From an uncultured Novosphingobium sp. (GTDB lineage Bacteria; Pseudomonadota; Alphaproteobacteria; Sphingomonadales; Sphingomonadaceae), in contig CAMPHR010000006.1 of the NCBI GenBank assembly GCA_946886075.1, forward strand, positions 1-64,000: a stretch of 64,000 bases of DNA, read 5' to 3'. This document shows, one piece after another, positions 27,219-36,811 of this stretch; position 1 is the first letter of the stretch, and each line of letters begins with the position of its first letter. The notes under the pieces were generated by a model. It saw only the letters and a program-made list of their open reading frames with translations, made no database searches and was not told where the DNA came from. The translations under genes were made by a program, and so were the position numbers.

Positions 27219-29588
27219 TTGGCTGACCGGCTGGCCCTTACGCGGCGCATGTTCATCGCTTCCACGGCTCTGGCCATGCCTGTCACGGCGGTGGCTCAAG
27301 CAGCCACAAGGGAAGTGTATCGCGATCCCAAGGCGCCAATAAAAGATCGTGTCCGCGACCTGCTCAGCCGCATGACGCTGGAGGAAAAGGCCGCGCAGGT
27401 ACGATCCATGGCCTATACCAAGGCGTCGATCCTGGAAGGCGACAATTTCTCGCCGGAAAAGGCAACGCAGGTCTTTAAAGACGGCATCGGCCAGATCGGC
27501 AATCCCAGCGACACGAACGGCACCAAGCGTAGCGCCACCGACAACTACCGAGCTCCGGGCGAAACGATCGATCTCATCAATGCGATACAGCGCCATCTTG
27601 TCGAAAATACCCGTCTCGGCATCCCCGCGCTCTTCCATGAGGAAACGGCGCACGGCCTGAAGGCGCGCGACGCGACGATATTCCCCATTCCCCTCGGCCT
27701 TGGCAGCACCTGGGACCCGTCGCTTGTCCAGCAGGCTTACGCGCTCGCGGCGCGAGAGGCGCGCATGCGCGGCGCGACCGTCGCGCTCAGCCCCGTTTTG
27801 GACCTTGCCCGCGATCCCCGCTTTGGTCGTGTGGAAGAGTTTTACGGCGAAGACCCCTTCCTCGTCAGCCAGATGGCCATCGCCTCCGTGCGCGGTCAGC
27901 AGGGAACGCGTCCGCTCACCGCCGACAAGGTTTTCTGCACGCTCAAGCATTTCATCCACGGCTCTCCGGAGGGCGGGCTCAACACCGCGCCTGCCGACAT
28001 GAGCGAGCGGACGTTGCGGGAGAATTTCCTCCTGCCCTTCGAGCGAGTGATCAAGGCGGCCGACCCGGCTATTATCATGCCCTCCTATAATGAGCTTCAG
28101 GGCGTTCCCTCCCACGCGAACGTCGAACTGCTTCAGCGTACCGGCCGCGATCGGCTCGGCTTCCGCGGCGCCTATTTCAGCGATTATGGCGGCATCACCA
28201 ATCTCGTGACCCAGCATAATATGGCCGCGAATGATGACGAGGCGGCGGTGCTCGCGCTTCATGCAGGCGTCGATGCCGAACTGCCCGAAGGCCAGGCTTA
28301 TGCGCGTATTCCCGAGTTGGTTCGCGCAGGCCGCATCCCCGAAGCCAGCCTGGATGCTGCAGTCAGCCGCATATTGGCGCTTAAATTCGAAGCCGGACTG
28401 TTCGAAAACCCCTATGTGAACAAGGGGCGCGCACTGCGCCAGGTGAATGCCCCGGCCAGCAAGGCGCTCGCTCGCAAGGTCGCGCAACGGTCGCTCGTCC
28501 TGCTGAAGAATGACGGGGTGCTGCCGCTTGATCCCGCCGCGCCGCGCAAGATCGCGGTGATCGGCCCCAATGCGGTCGAGGCTCTCTTTGGCGGCTATTC
28601 GTCGGTGAACGCGCAGGCGGTCGGCATTCTGGCGGGCGTCCAGGCTGCGGCAGGCAAGAACATCACGATCGAGCATGCCGAAGGCGTGCAGATCGTCAAG
28701 CCCGATCCGACGGGCCAGCATCTTCCCGCTCGTGCCGCGCGCTACGCTGATCCGAAGGAAAACGCCGCACGCATCACGCAGGCGGTCGAAGTCGCCAAGC
28801 GGTCGGACATTATCCTGCTCGTCGTGGGCGACGTGCCGGAAATCACGCGCGAGGCGATCCATGTCGGTGCGCCGGGCGATCGCAACACCCTCAACCTGTA
28901 CGGCGATCAGGACGCGCTGGTCGAAGCGATGATCGCGACTGGCAAGCCGATCATAGCGCTGCTGATCAACGGGCGGCCGCTAACCGTGACGCGGCTTGCG
29001 GAAAAGGCCAATGCACTGGTCGAAGGCTGGTATCTGGGCCAGGAAGGCGGCAATGCCTTCGCCGACATGCTGTTCGGCAAGGTCAATCCCGGTGGCAAGC
29101 TGCCGGTCACCTTCCCGCGCTCGGTGGGCGATCTGCCCATGTATTATAACCAGCATCCGTCGGCTAAAACGTCCAAGCGCTATGTCGAAAGCAAGCCAAC
29201 GCCCTTGTTCCCGTTCGGCTATGGCCTGAGCTACACCACGTTCGATATTTCCGTGCCGCGCCTCGCGAAATCGACCATCGCCGTGGGCGAAACCGCGGTC
29301 GTCGAGGTCGATGTGACCAACACTGGCTCAAGGGCCGGTGACGAAGTGGTGCAGCTTTACGTCCGCGACGACGTAAGCTCGGTGCCGCGCCCGCTGCTGG
29401 AACTGCGTGGGTTCGAACGCGTCAGCTTGAAGCCCGGGGAGAAGCGGACTGTGCAATTCCGGCTCGATACGGACAGCCTGGCCTTCTGGAACATCGACAT
29501 GGCCTATGTCGTGGAGCCCGGCACCTTCACGATCCATGCGGGTTCTAGCTCCGACAAGTTGAAGTCAGTGAAGCTGACAGTCGCCTGA
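27219..29588 (+). CDS. GH3 beta-xylosidase/beta-glucosidase, Tat-exported
   Basis: A 789-residue family 3 glycoside hydrolase removing terminal beta-linked xylose or glucose. The start is a TTG with CGGAGG five bases upstream; an open frame continues back to 27147. A twin-arginine signal (LTRRMFIASTALAMPVTAVA) directs Tat export. The GH3 barrel shows KHFIHGSPEGG and the nucleophile region GAYFSDYGGI, with Asp322 as the expected nucleophile. The second domain carries the QRSLVLLKNDGVLPL run, and a C-terminal fibronectin-III-like domain ends the protein. It is 23 bases before the GH39 gene, one operon. Confidence 0.88.
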   Translation: MADRLALTRRMFIASTALAMPVTAVAQAATREVYRDPKAPIKDRVRDLLSRMTLEEKAAQVRSMAYTKASILEGDNFSPEKATQVFKDGIGQIGNPSDTNGTKRSATDNYRAPGETIDLINAIQRHLVENTRLGIPALFHEETAHGLKARDATIFPIPLGLGSTWDPSLVQQAYALAAREARMRGATVALSPVLDLARDPRFGRVEEFYGEDPFLVSQMAIASVRGQQGTRPLTADKVFCTLKHFIHGSPEGGLNTAPADMSERTLRENFLLPFERVIKAADPAIIMPSYNELQGVPSHANVELLQRTGRDRLGFRGAYFSDYGGITNLVTQHNMAANDDEAAVLALHAGVDAELPEGQAYARIPELVRAGRIPEASLDAAVSRILALKFEAGLFENPYVNKGRALRQVNAPASKALARKVAQRSLVLLKNDGVLPLDPAAPRKIAVIGPNAVEALFGGYSSVNAQAVGILAGVQAAAGKNITIEHAEGVQIVKPDPTGQHLPARAARYADPKENAARITQAVEVAKRSDIILLVVGDVPEITREAIHVGAPGDRNTLNLYGDQDALVEAMIATGKPIIALLINGRPLTVTRLAEKANALVEGWYLGQEGGNAFADMLFGKVNPGGKLPVTFPRSVGDLPMYYNQHPSAKTSKRYVESKPTPLFPFGYGLSYTTFDISVPRLAKSTIAVGETAVVEVDVTNTGSRAGDEVVQLYVRDDVSSVPRPLLELRGFERVSLKPGEKRTVQFRLDTDSLAFWNIDMAYVVEPGTFTIHAGSSSDKLKSVKLTVA

Positions 29589-29611
29589 ACGCAGCGGAAG
29601 GAGTTGGATTG

Positions 29612-31129
29612 ATGTGGAACCGCCGGGAAATCATGGGCGCGGGCGCTGCCGCCTTCGCTGCGTCGTCCTTCGCACGGACAGCCTTTGGGCAAAGCGCGCT
29701 GGACCAGGTTGAAATAGACCTGCGCCGCGAAACGGGCGCGCTCGATCATATCTGGTCGCGTTGCGGCGGGTCGGATCGCGCCTCCGTCACCCTGCGCGAA
29801 TCATGGCGCCATGATCTGGAGCGTTTCCGTAACGAAACGGGTCTGGAGCGGGTGCGCTTCCATGGCATCTTCAATGATGACCTGGGCGTCTGGGCTGGCG
29901 GCATGAACGGCAAGGATCCGAACTTCCAGAATGTCGATGCCGTCTATGACGGTTTGCTGGAGCGCGGCGTTCAGCCTTTCGTCGAACTGAGCTTCATGCC
30001 CAAGAAGCTGGCGAGCGGAAACACAAAGCTCAACTTCACCTACAACGCCAATATCACGCCGCCCGCGTCACCTGATGCCTGGGGCCAGTTCATCGGCCTG
30101 TTCGTGCGCCACCTGATCGACCGCTATGGCGCGAACGAAGTGCGCCAATGGTATTTCGAGGTGTGGAACGAGCCGAACCTGACCTGGTTTTTCAGCGGGA
30201 CGCAGGCCGACTATTTCGCCATGTACAAGGCGGCGGCGCAGGCGATCAAGGCGGTCGATCCAAAGCTGCGGGTCGGCGGCCCTTCGACGGCCGCGGCGCA
30301 GTGGATGCCGGAATTTCTCGGCTTCTGCGCGCAGGAAAATCTGCCGGTCGATTTCGTGTCGACGCACATCTACGCCGGTGACGATCAAAAGGAATTGTTC
30401 GGCCAGGCCAATCTGTATCCGCATAAGGATGTGATCCCCCAGGCGATGGCCCAGGTCCGCAGGCAGATCGACGCCACGCGCTACAAGGGCGCGGAACTGT
30501 GGCTGAGCGAATGGTCGTCGGACAGCCCGGCGATGATCGCCCATGTCATCAGCAATTGCCTGCCCCACTGCCACGCCATGTCACAATGGGCCATCAGCAA
30601 CGTGTTCGAGGAAATCAACTTCCCGAACTTCATCATCAAGGAAGGCGATGGCGGCTGGGGCATGCTGGCGCAGCGCAACATCGCGCGTCCCGCGTTCAAC
30701 ACCTATAAGCTGCTGCACCGGCTGGGTCAGCGCCGTCTCGCCGCCACCGGCCCCGCGCTCGCGAGCCGGACGAAGGAAGGCGCAGCGGCGCTGGTCTGGA
30801 ACCTTGCAGAGGTGAAGCAGCCTTCAGGCGTCCCGGGCATGAGCAGCCAGCGCATCGTCACCGGCGAACGCAAAAATGTTCAGGTCAGGCTGAAGGGCGC
30901 GCGGCCCGGTGCGCCAGTGCGTGTCAGCTATGTCGATCAGGAACGCGGTTCGCCCTTGCCCAAATGGCGCGAATTGGGGTCGCCGCAATATCCCAAGAAG
31001 GATGAGATCGATCAGATCCGGCGGTCGGCGGAACTCGCACCGCCAGAAACGCGGCGTCTGGACAAGCAGGGCGTATTGACGCTCGACTTGCCACCCGAAG
31101 GGATCGCGCTGATCGAGCTGAAGGCCTGA
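29612..31129 (+). CDS. GH39 beta-xylosidase, Tat-exported
   Basis: A 505-residue family 39 glycoside hydrolase, typically beta-xylosidase acting with retention. The acid/base glutamate is in FEVWNEPNLTWF (Glu187) and the nucleophile in LWLSEWSSDSP (Glu300). The N-terminus (MWNRREIMGAGAAAFAASSF) carries a twin-arginine signal. AAGGAG precedes the ATG. Together with GH3 just upstream it would convert xylo-oligosaccharides to xylose in the periplasm. Length is typical. Confidence 0.88.
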   Translation: MWNRREIMGAGAAAFAASSFARTAFGQSALDQVEIDLRRETGALDHIWSRCGGSDRASVTLRESWRHDLERFRNETGLERVRFHGIFNDDLGVWAGGMNGKDPNFQNVDAVYDGLLERGVQPFVELSFMPKKLASGNTKLNFTYNANITPPASPDAWGQFIGLFVRHLIDRYGANEVRQWYFEVWNEPNLTWFFSGTQADYFAMYKAAAQAIKAVDPKLRVGGPSTAAAQWMPEFLGFCAQENLPVDFVSTHIYAGDDQKELFGQANLYPHKDVIPQAMAQVRRQIDATRYKGAELWLSEWSSDSPAMIAHVISNCLPHCHAMSQWAISNVFEEINFPNFIIKEGDGGWGMLAQRNIARPAFNTYKLLHRLGQRRLAATGPALASRTKEGAAALVWNLAEVKQPSGVPGMSSQRIVTGERKNVQVRLKGARPGAPVRVSYVDQERGSPLPKWRELGSPQYPKKDEIDQIRRSAELAPPETRRLDKQGVLTLDLPPEGIALIELKA

Positions 31130-31190
31130 TCGGCCTGAGGCAGCCGTACCAGAACAAGGACGGAATAGCCGCGTCAACCTGTATAGAATA

Positions 31191-31225
31191 GGTGAGTTCG
31201 GAAGGATAAAGACGCCGAACTCACC
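31191..31225. terminator. long inverted repeat after GH39
   Basis: GGTGAGTTCGG (31191-31201) and CCGAACTCACC (31215-31225) are perfectly complementary with a 13-base loop. No T-tract follows. Together with the next hairpin it separates convergent genes and is probably a transcript-end structure. Confidence 0.5.
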
Positions 31226-31243
31226 ACCGGCGCCTGTCAGTCA

Positions 31244-31274
31244 GGCTGGCCAGGGATGCTTATCCCGGCCAGCC
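31244..31274. terminator. long hairpin between convergent GH39 and small secreted-protein genes
   Basis: GGCTGGCC...GGGAT (31244-31257) pairs with ATCCC...GGCCAGCC (31262-31274), a stem of 13 pairs with one bulged base and a four-base loop. It is nine bases beyond the stop of the minus-strand gene and serves either direction. Confidence 0.6.
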
Positions 31275-31282
31275 CTCCCGTC

Positions 31283-31570
31283 TTACTTCTTCAGCTTGGC
31301 CAGATCGGCATCAATCTCTGCAAGCACCTTATCCGTGATCTGGTCGGGCGAATATTGCTGAATATCCTTCAGCGTCATCGAACGAGCCATATCGACCTGG
31401 TCATTGGTGGTCATGCCAGGAACATGCTTTTCCAGCACCGCCTTGGCAGCCGGATCATCAAGCAGCGCACCGATTTCCGTGGTGCTCGTCGAATAAGCGG
31501 CGGCCTGCGCGAATGCGGGCACCGGCGACATCGCCATCAGGGCTGCTGCGATAATCAATTTCTTCATCAT
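31283..31570 (-). CDS. small secreted protein of unknown function
   Basis: A 95-residue protein with a clear Sec signal (MMKKLIIAAALMAMSPVPAFA). The mature 70 or so residues (IGALLDDPAAKAVLEKHVPG, then ARSMTLKDIQQYSPDQITDK) are acidic and helical. No family name is recognised. It is divergent from the second GH3 gene, sharing its upstream region with promoter copy C, and convergent with GH39. The open frame extends to 31624, but the signal peptide sets the start. Confidence 0.75.
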   Translation of the reverse strand: MMKKLIIAAALMAMSPVPAFAQAAAYSTSTTEIGALLDDPAAKAVLEKHVPGMTTNDQVDMARSMTLKDIQQYSPDQITDKVLAEIDADLAKLKK

Positions 31571-31613
31571 ACTCTCCGTTCGATGGGTGGTATGCCATGT
31601 AAAGCAGCTTCGT

Positions 31614-31640
31614 GAAAAATGCAACTGGACTGTTTACTTT
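31614..31640 (+). promoter_or_regulatory. repeated promoter/operator element, copy C (before second GH3)
   Basis: Matches copy B at 22 of 27 positions, including the whole CTGTTTACTTT core. It lies about 100 bases before the second GH3 start, between that gene and the divergent small secreted-protein gene. Confidence 0.6.
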
Positions 31641-31735
31641 GCAATGAATAGACGGGTATGCCTTTCCCGCTCCTGAACAATAAGATTTCCCCAACCGCCA
31701 TGCCATCATCGCTGCACCCCCTGGAGTTTGCCCAA

Positions 31736-33997
31736 ATGCCCCGCGACATCCCCGTCAGCCGCCGGTCGCTATTGATCAGTTCCGCTTGCCTTTTCGCATG
31801 GCAGGCATCGGGCATTCCGGCAGCGATGGCGGCGGTCAACCGCCCCCTGTCCAGCCGGGTCAAGTCGTTGATCGCGCAGATGACGATCGAGGAGAAGGCG
31901 GGTCAGCTCACGCTCATGCCGACCCCCTGGACATCGGCGGCCGCAGCCAGGATCAATCCGGCTGCCGCAGTCAAGAATGTCGAAAATCTGCTGGGCGATG
32001 CCGAAGCCGGACGGCTGGGCGGCGTGTTCAACGGCTTTGGCGTGGACGCACATCGCAAGCTTCAGGCCGCAGCGATAAAGGGGCGGCTCGGCATCCCGAT
32101 GATCTTCGCGGGCGACGTCATCCACGGATATCGCACCGTATTTCCGGTGCCGCTCGGCGAAGCGGCCAGCTTCGACACCGCTCTGGCGGAACGCACGGCG
32201 CGCGCCGCGGCCGAAGAAATGGCGGCGACGGGCTTTGACTGGGTCTTCGCGCCGATGGTCGATATCGGCCGGGATGCCCGTTGGGGCCGCACGGTCGAAG
32301 GGGCAGGGGAGGACGTGCTGCTGTCGAGCGACATGGCGCGCGCCCGTACGCGCGGATTCCAGGGCCGCTCGCTCGCAGATGCTGGATCGGTCGCCGCCTG
32401 CATGAAGCATTTCGCAGCCTATGGCGCTGCGGAAGGCGGCGTCGACTACAACACGGCCGACATTTCCGAACGCACGCTGCGCGAAGTCTATCTGCCGCCG
32501 TTCCAGGCGTCGATCGACGCGGGCTGCGCCACCGTCATGGCCGCATTCGAAGATATTGCCGGTCGTCCGGTGCATGGCAGCCGCGAAATGCTGACCGACA
32601 TATTGCGCGGAGAGATGGGCTTTGATGGCCTGGTCGTCGGCGACTATAATGGCGATCTGGAAATCGCTGCCCGTGGCCTTGCCGCCGACGCCCGCGACGC
32701 GGCGCGCATCGCCATCATGGCGGGGCTCGACATGAGCATGGCGAGCGGCATCTACCGCGACCATCTCCCTTCCCTGGTCGCTGCGGGCGAAGTGCCGATG
32801 GAGCGGGTGGACGAGGCGGTCGGCCGCGTCCTTGCCCTCAAGGAAAAGCTCGGATTGTTCGACGATCCCTTCCGTCGCATGGACCTGAAGCGCCAGCAGG
32901 CGCGCATGCGCACAAAGCCTGCGCTTTCCCTCGCGCGGGAGGCCGCCCAGCGCTCGATCGTGCTGCTGAAGAATGATGGTGACCTGCTGCCCCTGCCGCG
33001 TGCGGGCAAGCGCATTGCCATCATTGGTCCCTTCGCCGAAGGGCAGAGCAACCTGCATGGCCCCTGGACCCTGTTTGCGGACAATAAGGAAGCGGTGGAC
33101 CTCGCAACCGGCATCCGCGCGGCCGTCGCCGACGCATCGCTGGTGACGGTGGTCAAGGGCAGCGAAGTCACCGCAGCGGTCGACGGCGGCATCGACGCCG
33201 CCGTTGCTGCCGCGCGCGCTGCCGACATCGTCATCCTGGCCGTTGGCGAGCGCGAGGCGATGTCGGGTGAGGCATCTTCGCGCGACCTCATCGTCCTGCC
33301 CGCGCCGCAGCAGGCTCTGGCCGAAGCGGTCGCCGCAGTGGGCAAGCCGGTCGTCATCGCCCTGCGCAACGGCCGGGCGCTGGCTCTGGAAGGCGCGGTG
33401 CTGAATGCGCCCGCGATCCTCGTCACCTGGTTCCTGGGCTCGGAATCCGGCAACGCCACGGCCGACATCCTGTTCGGGAAAACCGGACCCTCTGGCCGCC
33501 TGCCGGTCAGCTTCCCGATCTCGGCGGGCCAAGTGCCCTATTATTATGCGCACCGCCGCCCTGGCCGCCCCACCAATACGCGGTTCATCACGGTGAAGAA
33601 TGAGGCGCGCTTCCCCTTCGGCCATGGCCTGACCTACGGCAAGATCAGCTATTCCGACCTCAGCCTCTCCGCCAAGCAGATTGCGCGCGACGGACAGCTA
33701 CGCATAGCCGTGACCGTAAAGAATGACGGCAAGCATGCGGCGCGCGAGTTGGTGCAGATTTATGTCCAGGATGTGGTGGCCAGCGTCACGCAACCGATCC
33801 GGGAACTGAAGGCCTATCAGCACGTCGATCTCGCGCCCGGCCAATCGAAACAGGTCAGCTTCACCCTTTCGGCCTCTGAACTCGCATTCCTCGGCCTGGA
33901 TCTGAAGCCGTTGATCGAACCGGGCCAGTTCACCCTATGGGCCGCGCCCTCCGCCGAAACAGAGGGCCTCAAGGCCACCTTCGAAATCACGGCCTGA
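31736..33997 (+). CDS. GH3 beta-glucosidase/xylosidase (BglX-like), Tat-exported
   Basis: A 753-residue family 3 hydrolase of the periplasmic BglX type. MPRDIPVSRRSLLISSACLF is a twin-arginine signal; GGAG lies nine bases before this ATG, so it is preferred to the ATGs at 31658 and 31700. KHFAAYGAAEGGVDYN and the nucleophile segment LVVGDYNGD (Asp303 expected) mark the barrel. SIVLLKNDGDLLPLP opens domain 2 and a fibronectin-III-like domain ends the protein. It is only distantly similar to the first GH3 in this locus, implying a different linkage or chain length. Convergent with the sugar MFS gene. Confidence 0.88.
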   Translation: MPRDIPVSRRSLLISSACLFAWQASGIPAAMAAVNRPLSSRVKSLIAQMTIEEKAGQLTLMPTPWTSAAAARINPAAAVKNVENLLGDAEAGRLGGVFNGFGVDAHRKLQAAAIKGRLGIPMIFAGDVIHGYRTVFPVPLGEAASFDTALAERTARAAAEEMAATGFDWVFAPMVDIGRDARWGRTVEGAGEDVLLSSDMARARTRGFQGRSLADAGSVAACMKHFAAYGAAEGGVDYNTADISERTLREVYLPPFQASIDAGCATVMAAFEDIAGRPVHGSREMLTDILRGEMGFDGLVVGDYNGDLEIAARGLAADARDAARIAIMAGLDMSMASGIYRDHLPSLVAAGEVPMERVDEAVGRVLALKEKLGLFDDPFRRMDLKRQQARMRTKPALSLAREAAQRSIVLLKNDGDLLPLPRAGKRIAIIGPFAEGQSNLHGPWTLFADNKEAVDLATGIRAAVADASLVTVVKGSEVTAAVDGGIDAAVAAARAADIVILAVGEREAMSGEASSRDLIVLPAPQQALAEAVAAVGKPVVIALRNGRALALEGAVLNAPAILVTWFLGSESGNATADILFGKTGPSGRLPVSFPISAGQVPYYYAHRRPGRPTNTRFITVKNEARFPFGHGLTYGKISYSDLSLSAKQIARDGQLRIAVTVKNDGKHAARELVQIYVQDVVASVTQPIRELKAYQHVDLAPGQSKQVSFTLSASELAFLGLDLKPLIEPGQFTLWAAPSAETEGLKATFEITA

Positions 33998-34138
33998 TAG
34001 CGGCCGAGGGTCTTCCGCTTCAGCATGGCATGGAGGGACCGGTGGATGATCTGTTCACCGGCCCCGCACCATGAGCGACTGTAACGATGTGGGCGATGTC
34101 GCAGCCACCGGCCAACCGCTCTGACCTGTGGCGGGTAG

Positions 34139-34158
34139 GGGGGGAGCAGGCTCCCCCC
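34139..34158. repeat. GC-rich inverted repeat between convergent GH3 and MFS genes
   Basis: GGGGGGAGC (34139-34147) and GCTCCCCCC (34150-34158) are perfectly complementary with only two bases between. It lies 15 bases past the MFS stop. No T-tract is present on either side; probably a transcript-end structure. Confidence 0.4.
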
Positions 34159-34172
34159 TCGACGCTCCGTCG

Positions 34173-35579
34173 CTATCCCTGCATGTCTTCCAGTTCGATG
34201 CCCTTGGTCTCCTTCACCATGCTGTTCACGAAGATCAGCGAAAGCAGCGCGAAGGCCGTATACATCGCGTAGGTGACCGGCAGGCCCAGATTCTTCGCCA
34301 GCCAGGGGAAGCTGGAGCTGACCAGGAAATTCGCCAGCCATTGTGCCGCGCCCGCGACCGCCAAAGCCGAACCGCGCATCTGGTTGGGGAACATCTCGCC
34401 CAGCATGACCCACATGACCGGGCCCCAGCTCAGGTTGAAGAAGATCACGAAGATGTTCGCCGCGAACAGCGCCACCGTGCCGGTCGCGCCCGGCATGTGC
34501 AGCGCGCCGTTCACCATTTCCGCCTGATTGAAGCACCATGCCAGCGTGCCGAGCGTCAGTGTCATGCCCGCCGATCCGATCAGCAGCAGCGGCCTGCGCC
34601 CCAGCTTGTCGATCAGCATGATCGACACCAGACACGCCAGGATCGACACCACGCCTGAAAGGATGTTGATCTTCAGCGCGTCGCCTTCGGTAAAGCCGAC
34701 CGCCTGCCACAGCACCGCGCCATAATAAAAGACGACGTTGATGCCGACCAGTTGCTGGAACACGGCCAGGCCGATGCCTACCCACACGATCGTTCGCCAT
34801 CCGCCACCGGGCTTGCGAATGTCGGCCAGGCTGGGGCGGTGATCATGGGAAATGGACGCGTCGATCTCCGCCAGCTTGTTCGTTGCGGCCTGATGCCCCA
34901 GCAACCGGGCGAGGACGCGATGGGCTTCGTCCTTGCGTCCCTTTGCTACCAGAAACCGCGGGCTTTCCGGGATGCCCAGCAATGCCACCAGGAACAGCAG
35001 CGCCGGCAGCGCCTGCACCCAGAACATCCACCGCCATGCGGGTTGCCCGCCCCAGATGATGCCCAGCGACGATCCGGCCGTCTGCGCCAGATAATAGTTG
35101 GCGAAAAAGGCGCCGGTCAGGCCTGAAATGATCATGATCTGCTGCAGGCTCGACAGGCGGCCGCGTATCCCTGCGGGCGTCACCTCGCTGATATAGGCGG
35201 GCGACAGGACGCTCGCGGCGCCGACCGCCATGCCTGCGAAAAACCGCGCGATGGCCAGCATCAGTGCCGAACTTGCCGCGCCCGACGCGACCGCGCTTAT
35301 GATGAAGAGGATGGCGGCGGTCATCATGACCGTTCTGCGCCCCCAAATGTCCGCAAAGCGCCCGGCCATGAAGGCGCCGAGCGCGCAGCCGGGAAGCAGC
35401 GCGCTGACCGTCAGGCCCAGCTGCGTTTCTCCCAGGCCGAACGCATGTTTCAGACCGTCTTGCGTGCCGTTGATCGCGCCGGAATCATATCCGAACATGA
35501 ACCCGCCGATCGTGGCCACCGCCACGATGCGCCCGATCAACGCCAGGTTGAGCCGTTCCCGCTCAATTGCCTCCATCAC
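34173..35579 (-). CDS. sugar:proton symporter, XylE/GalP-type MFS
   Basis: A 468-residue sugar-porter MFS protein with 12 helices. Diagnostic motifs: GGFMFGYDSGAINGT in helix 1, GRFADIWGRR in loop 2-3, PESPRFLVAKGR after helix 6, QQLVGINVVFYYG in helix 7 and GEMFPNQMRG in loop 10-11. It probably imports xylose released in the periplasm. A consensus LacI operator at 35594 lies between its start and the upstream LacI-family gene, so it is likely repressed by that regulator. Confidence 0.88.
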   Translation of the reverse strand: MMEAIERERLNLALIGRIVAVATIGGFMFGYDSGAINGTQDGLKHAFGLGETQLGLTVSALLPGCALGAFMAGRFADIWGRRTVMMTAAILFIISAVASGAASSALMLAIARFFAGMAVGAASVLSPAYISEVTPAGIRGRLSSLQQIMIISGLTGAFFANYYLAQTAGSSLGIIWGGQPAWRWMFWVQALPALLFLVALLGIPESPRFLVAKGRKDEAHRVLARLLGHQAATNKLAEIDASISHDHRPSLADIRKPGGGWRTIVWVGIGLAVFQQLVGINVVFYYGAVLWQAVGFTEGDALKINILSGVVSILACLVSIMLIDKLGRRPLLLIGSAGMTLTLGTLAWCFNQAEMVNGALHMPGATGTVALFAANIFVIFFNLSWGPVMWVMLGEMFPNQMRGSALAVAGAAQWLANFLVSSSFPWLAKNLGLPVTYAMYTAFALLSLIFVNSMVKETKGIELEDMQG

Positions 35580-35593
35580 CGCTTCCTCCCTTA

Positions 35594-35607
35594 TGAGAGC
35601 GCTACCA
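35594..35607. promoter_or_regulatory. LacI-family operator before the sugar porter
   Basis: TGAGAGCGCTACCA matches the LacI/GalR operator pattern TGNNANCGNTNNCA at every fixed position. It lies 15 bases before the porter start, directly after the LacI stop codon, well placed for repression. Confidence 0.7.
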
Positions 35608-36687
35608 TCACTTTCTCGCGGGCTGCGTCAAGTGTCCCTTTTCCCACTGGCTGTCGGACCCGCGCTGGACAAGCTCGAACGGCAGCAGGACGCGCTCCTT
35701 TTGCGTGGATCGTGCGCCACCTTTCGCGCGGACCGCGTCGGCCAATATCATGATGGCGCGATGGGCCATGGCGGCAACGGGCTGGCGGATCGTGGTCAGT
35801 TCCGGCCAGATTGTCGTCGCGATCGCCGTATCGTCGAAGCCGCAAATGGCGATCTCGCCCGGAACGTCCAGCGCCATTCGATGCGCCGCCCCGACTATCG
35901 CAGCGGCCATGTCGTCATTCGCGGCGAAAATGGCCGTGGGGCGCACGGGCCGGTTCAGCAGGCGTTCGGCTGCTTCCATCCCCGACCTGTAGGTATAGTC
36001 TCCCGGCACGATCAGCGCCTCGTCGATTGCCACGCCGAAGGATAACAGCGCCCGGGCATAGCCGTCGCGCCGGGATTGGCTCGCCGACTGGTCCGGACTG
36101 CCCGACACATAGCCGATATGCCGGTGCCCCTGCTTCAACAGATGCGTCGTCATGGCAAAGGCGGCCGCCTCATCGTCGATGAAGACCGCGTGGGCACTGG
36201 ACGCGGGCTTTGCGGACGCGACCTGGGCCACTTCCAGCCGATGGCTCGCGAGCGAGGCCAGCAGCGCCTCGTCATCGCAGAGCGGCGGCGGCAGCAGCAC
36301 GCCATCGACCCGGTGCGCCGCCAGCCGCGCCGCGATCGCTTCGGCCCGTTCGCCGCTGTCATGCTGTTCGATGATCAGCTCCGCGTCGCTCTTACGCGCC
36401 GCTGCCAAGCTACCCAGCAGGAACTCGCTCAAATAGGCAGCGCTCGGGTTCGTATGCAGCAGCACCAGCCTGCACTGGCGCGCCCCCGCCAGGTTGCGCG
36501 CCGCCGGGTTGGGGACATAGCCGAGCTTGCCGATCGCCTCCTGAACCTTGTCCCGCGTCGCCTGCAGCACCCGCGCATCGCCATTGATGACGCGCGACAC
36601 CGTCATCGGCGAAACCTCGGCCGCAACGGCGACATCGGCAATCGTCGGTCCGTCCCGCCGCTTTCGCGAAGATCGTCTATCACTCAT
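35608..36687 (-). CDS. LacI-family transcriptional regulator of xylose genes
   Basis: A 359-residue LacI/GalR repressor. The helix-turn-helix TIADVAVAAEVSPMTVSRVI lies at residues 15-34, followed by the hinge and a periplasmic-binding-protein-like sensor domain (SAHAVFIDDEAAAFAMTTHL and IFAANDDMAAAIVGAAHRM). It sits between the sugar porter and the galM-xylA-xylB operon, all on the same strand. Operator-like palindromes before the porter and before xylB make these the probable targets, with xylose or a derivative as inducer (inference). Confidence 0.88.
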   Translation of the reverse strand: MSDRRSSRKRRDGPTIADVAVAAEVSPMTVSRVINGDARVLQATRDKVQEAIGKLGYVPNPAARNLAGARQCRLVLLHTNPSAAYLSEFLLGSLAAARKSDAELIIEQHDSGERAEAIAARLAAHRVDGVLLPPPLCDDEALLASLASHRLEVAQVASAKPASSAHAVFIDDEAAAFAMTTHLLKQGHRHIGYVSGSPDQSASQSRRDGYARALLSFGVAIDEALIVPGDYTYRSGMEAAERLLNRPVRPTAIFAANDDMAAAIVGAAHRMALDVPGEIAICGFDDTAIATTIWPELTTIRQPVAAMAHRAIMILADAVRAKGGARSTQKERVLLPFELVQRGSDSQWEKGHLTQPARK

Positions 36688-36811
36688 GGTTTACGGGTAT
36701 CGGCGGGATCATTGGCGGGCAAGCCTTCCATTGCCCTGCACTCGGTTTATCGCCAAAAAAGGGCGCCCTGACCGATGCTATGGTCGAGGACAGGCTTATC
36801 CCAAAACGCTT

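Noticed and set aside
27135..28862. 575-codon open frame antisense to the first GH3
   Set aside because: Shadow frame without domain signal.
31769..33625. 618-codon open frame antisense to the second GH3
   Set aside because: Shadow of a well-supported gene; composition typical of an antisense frame.
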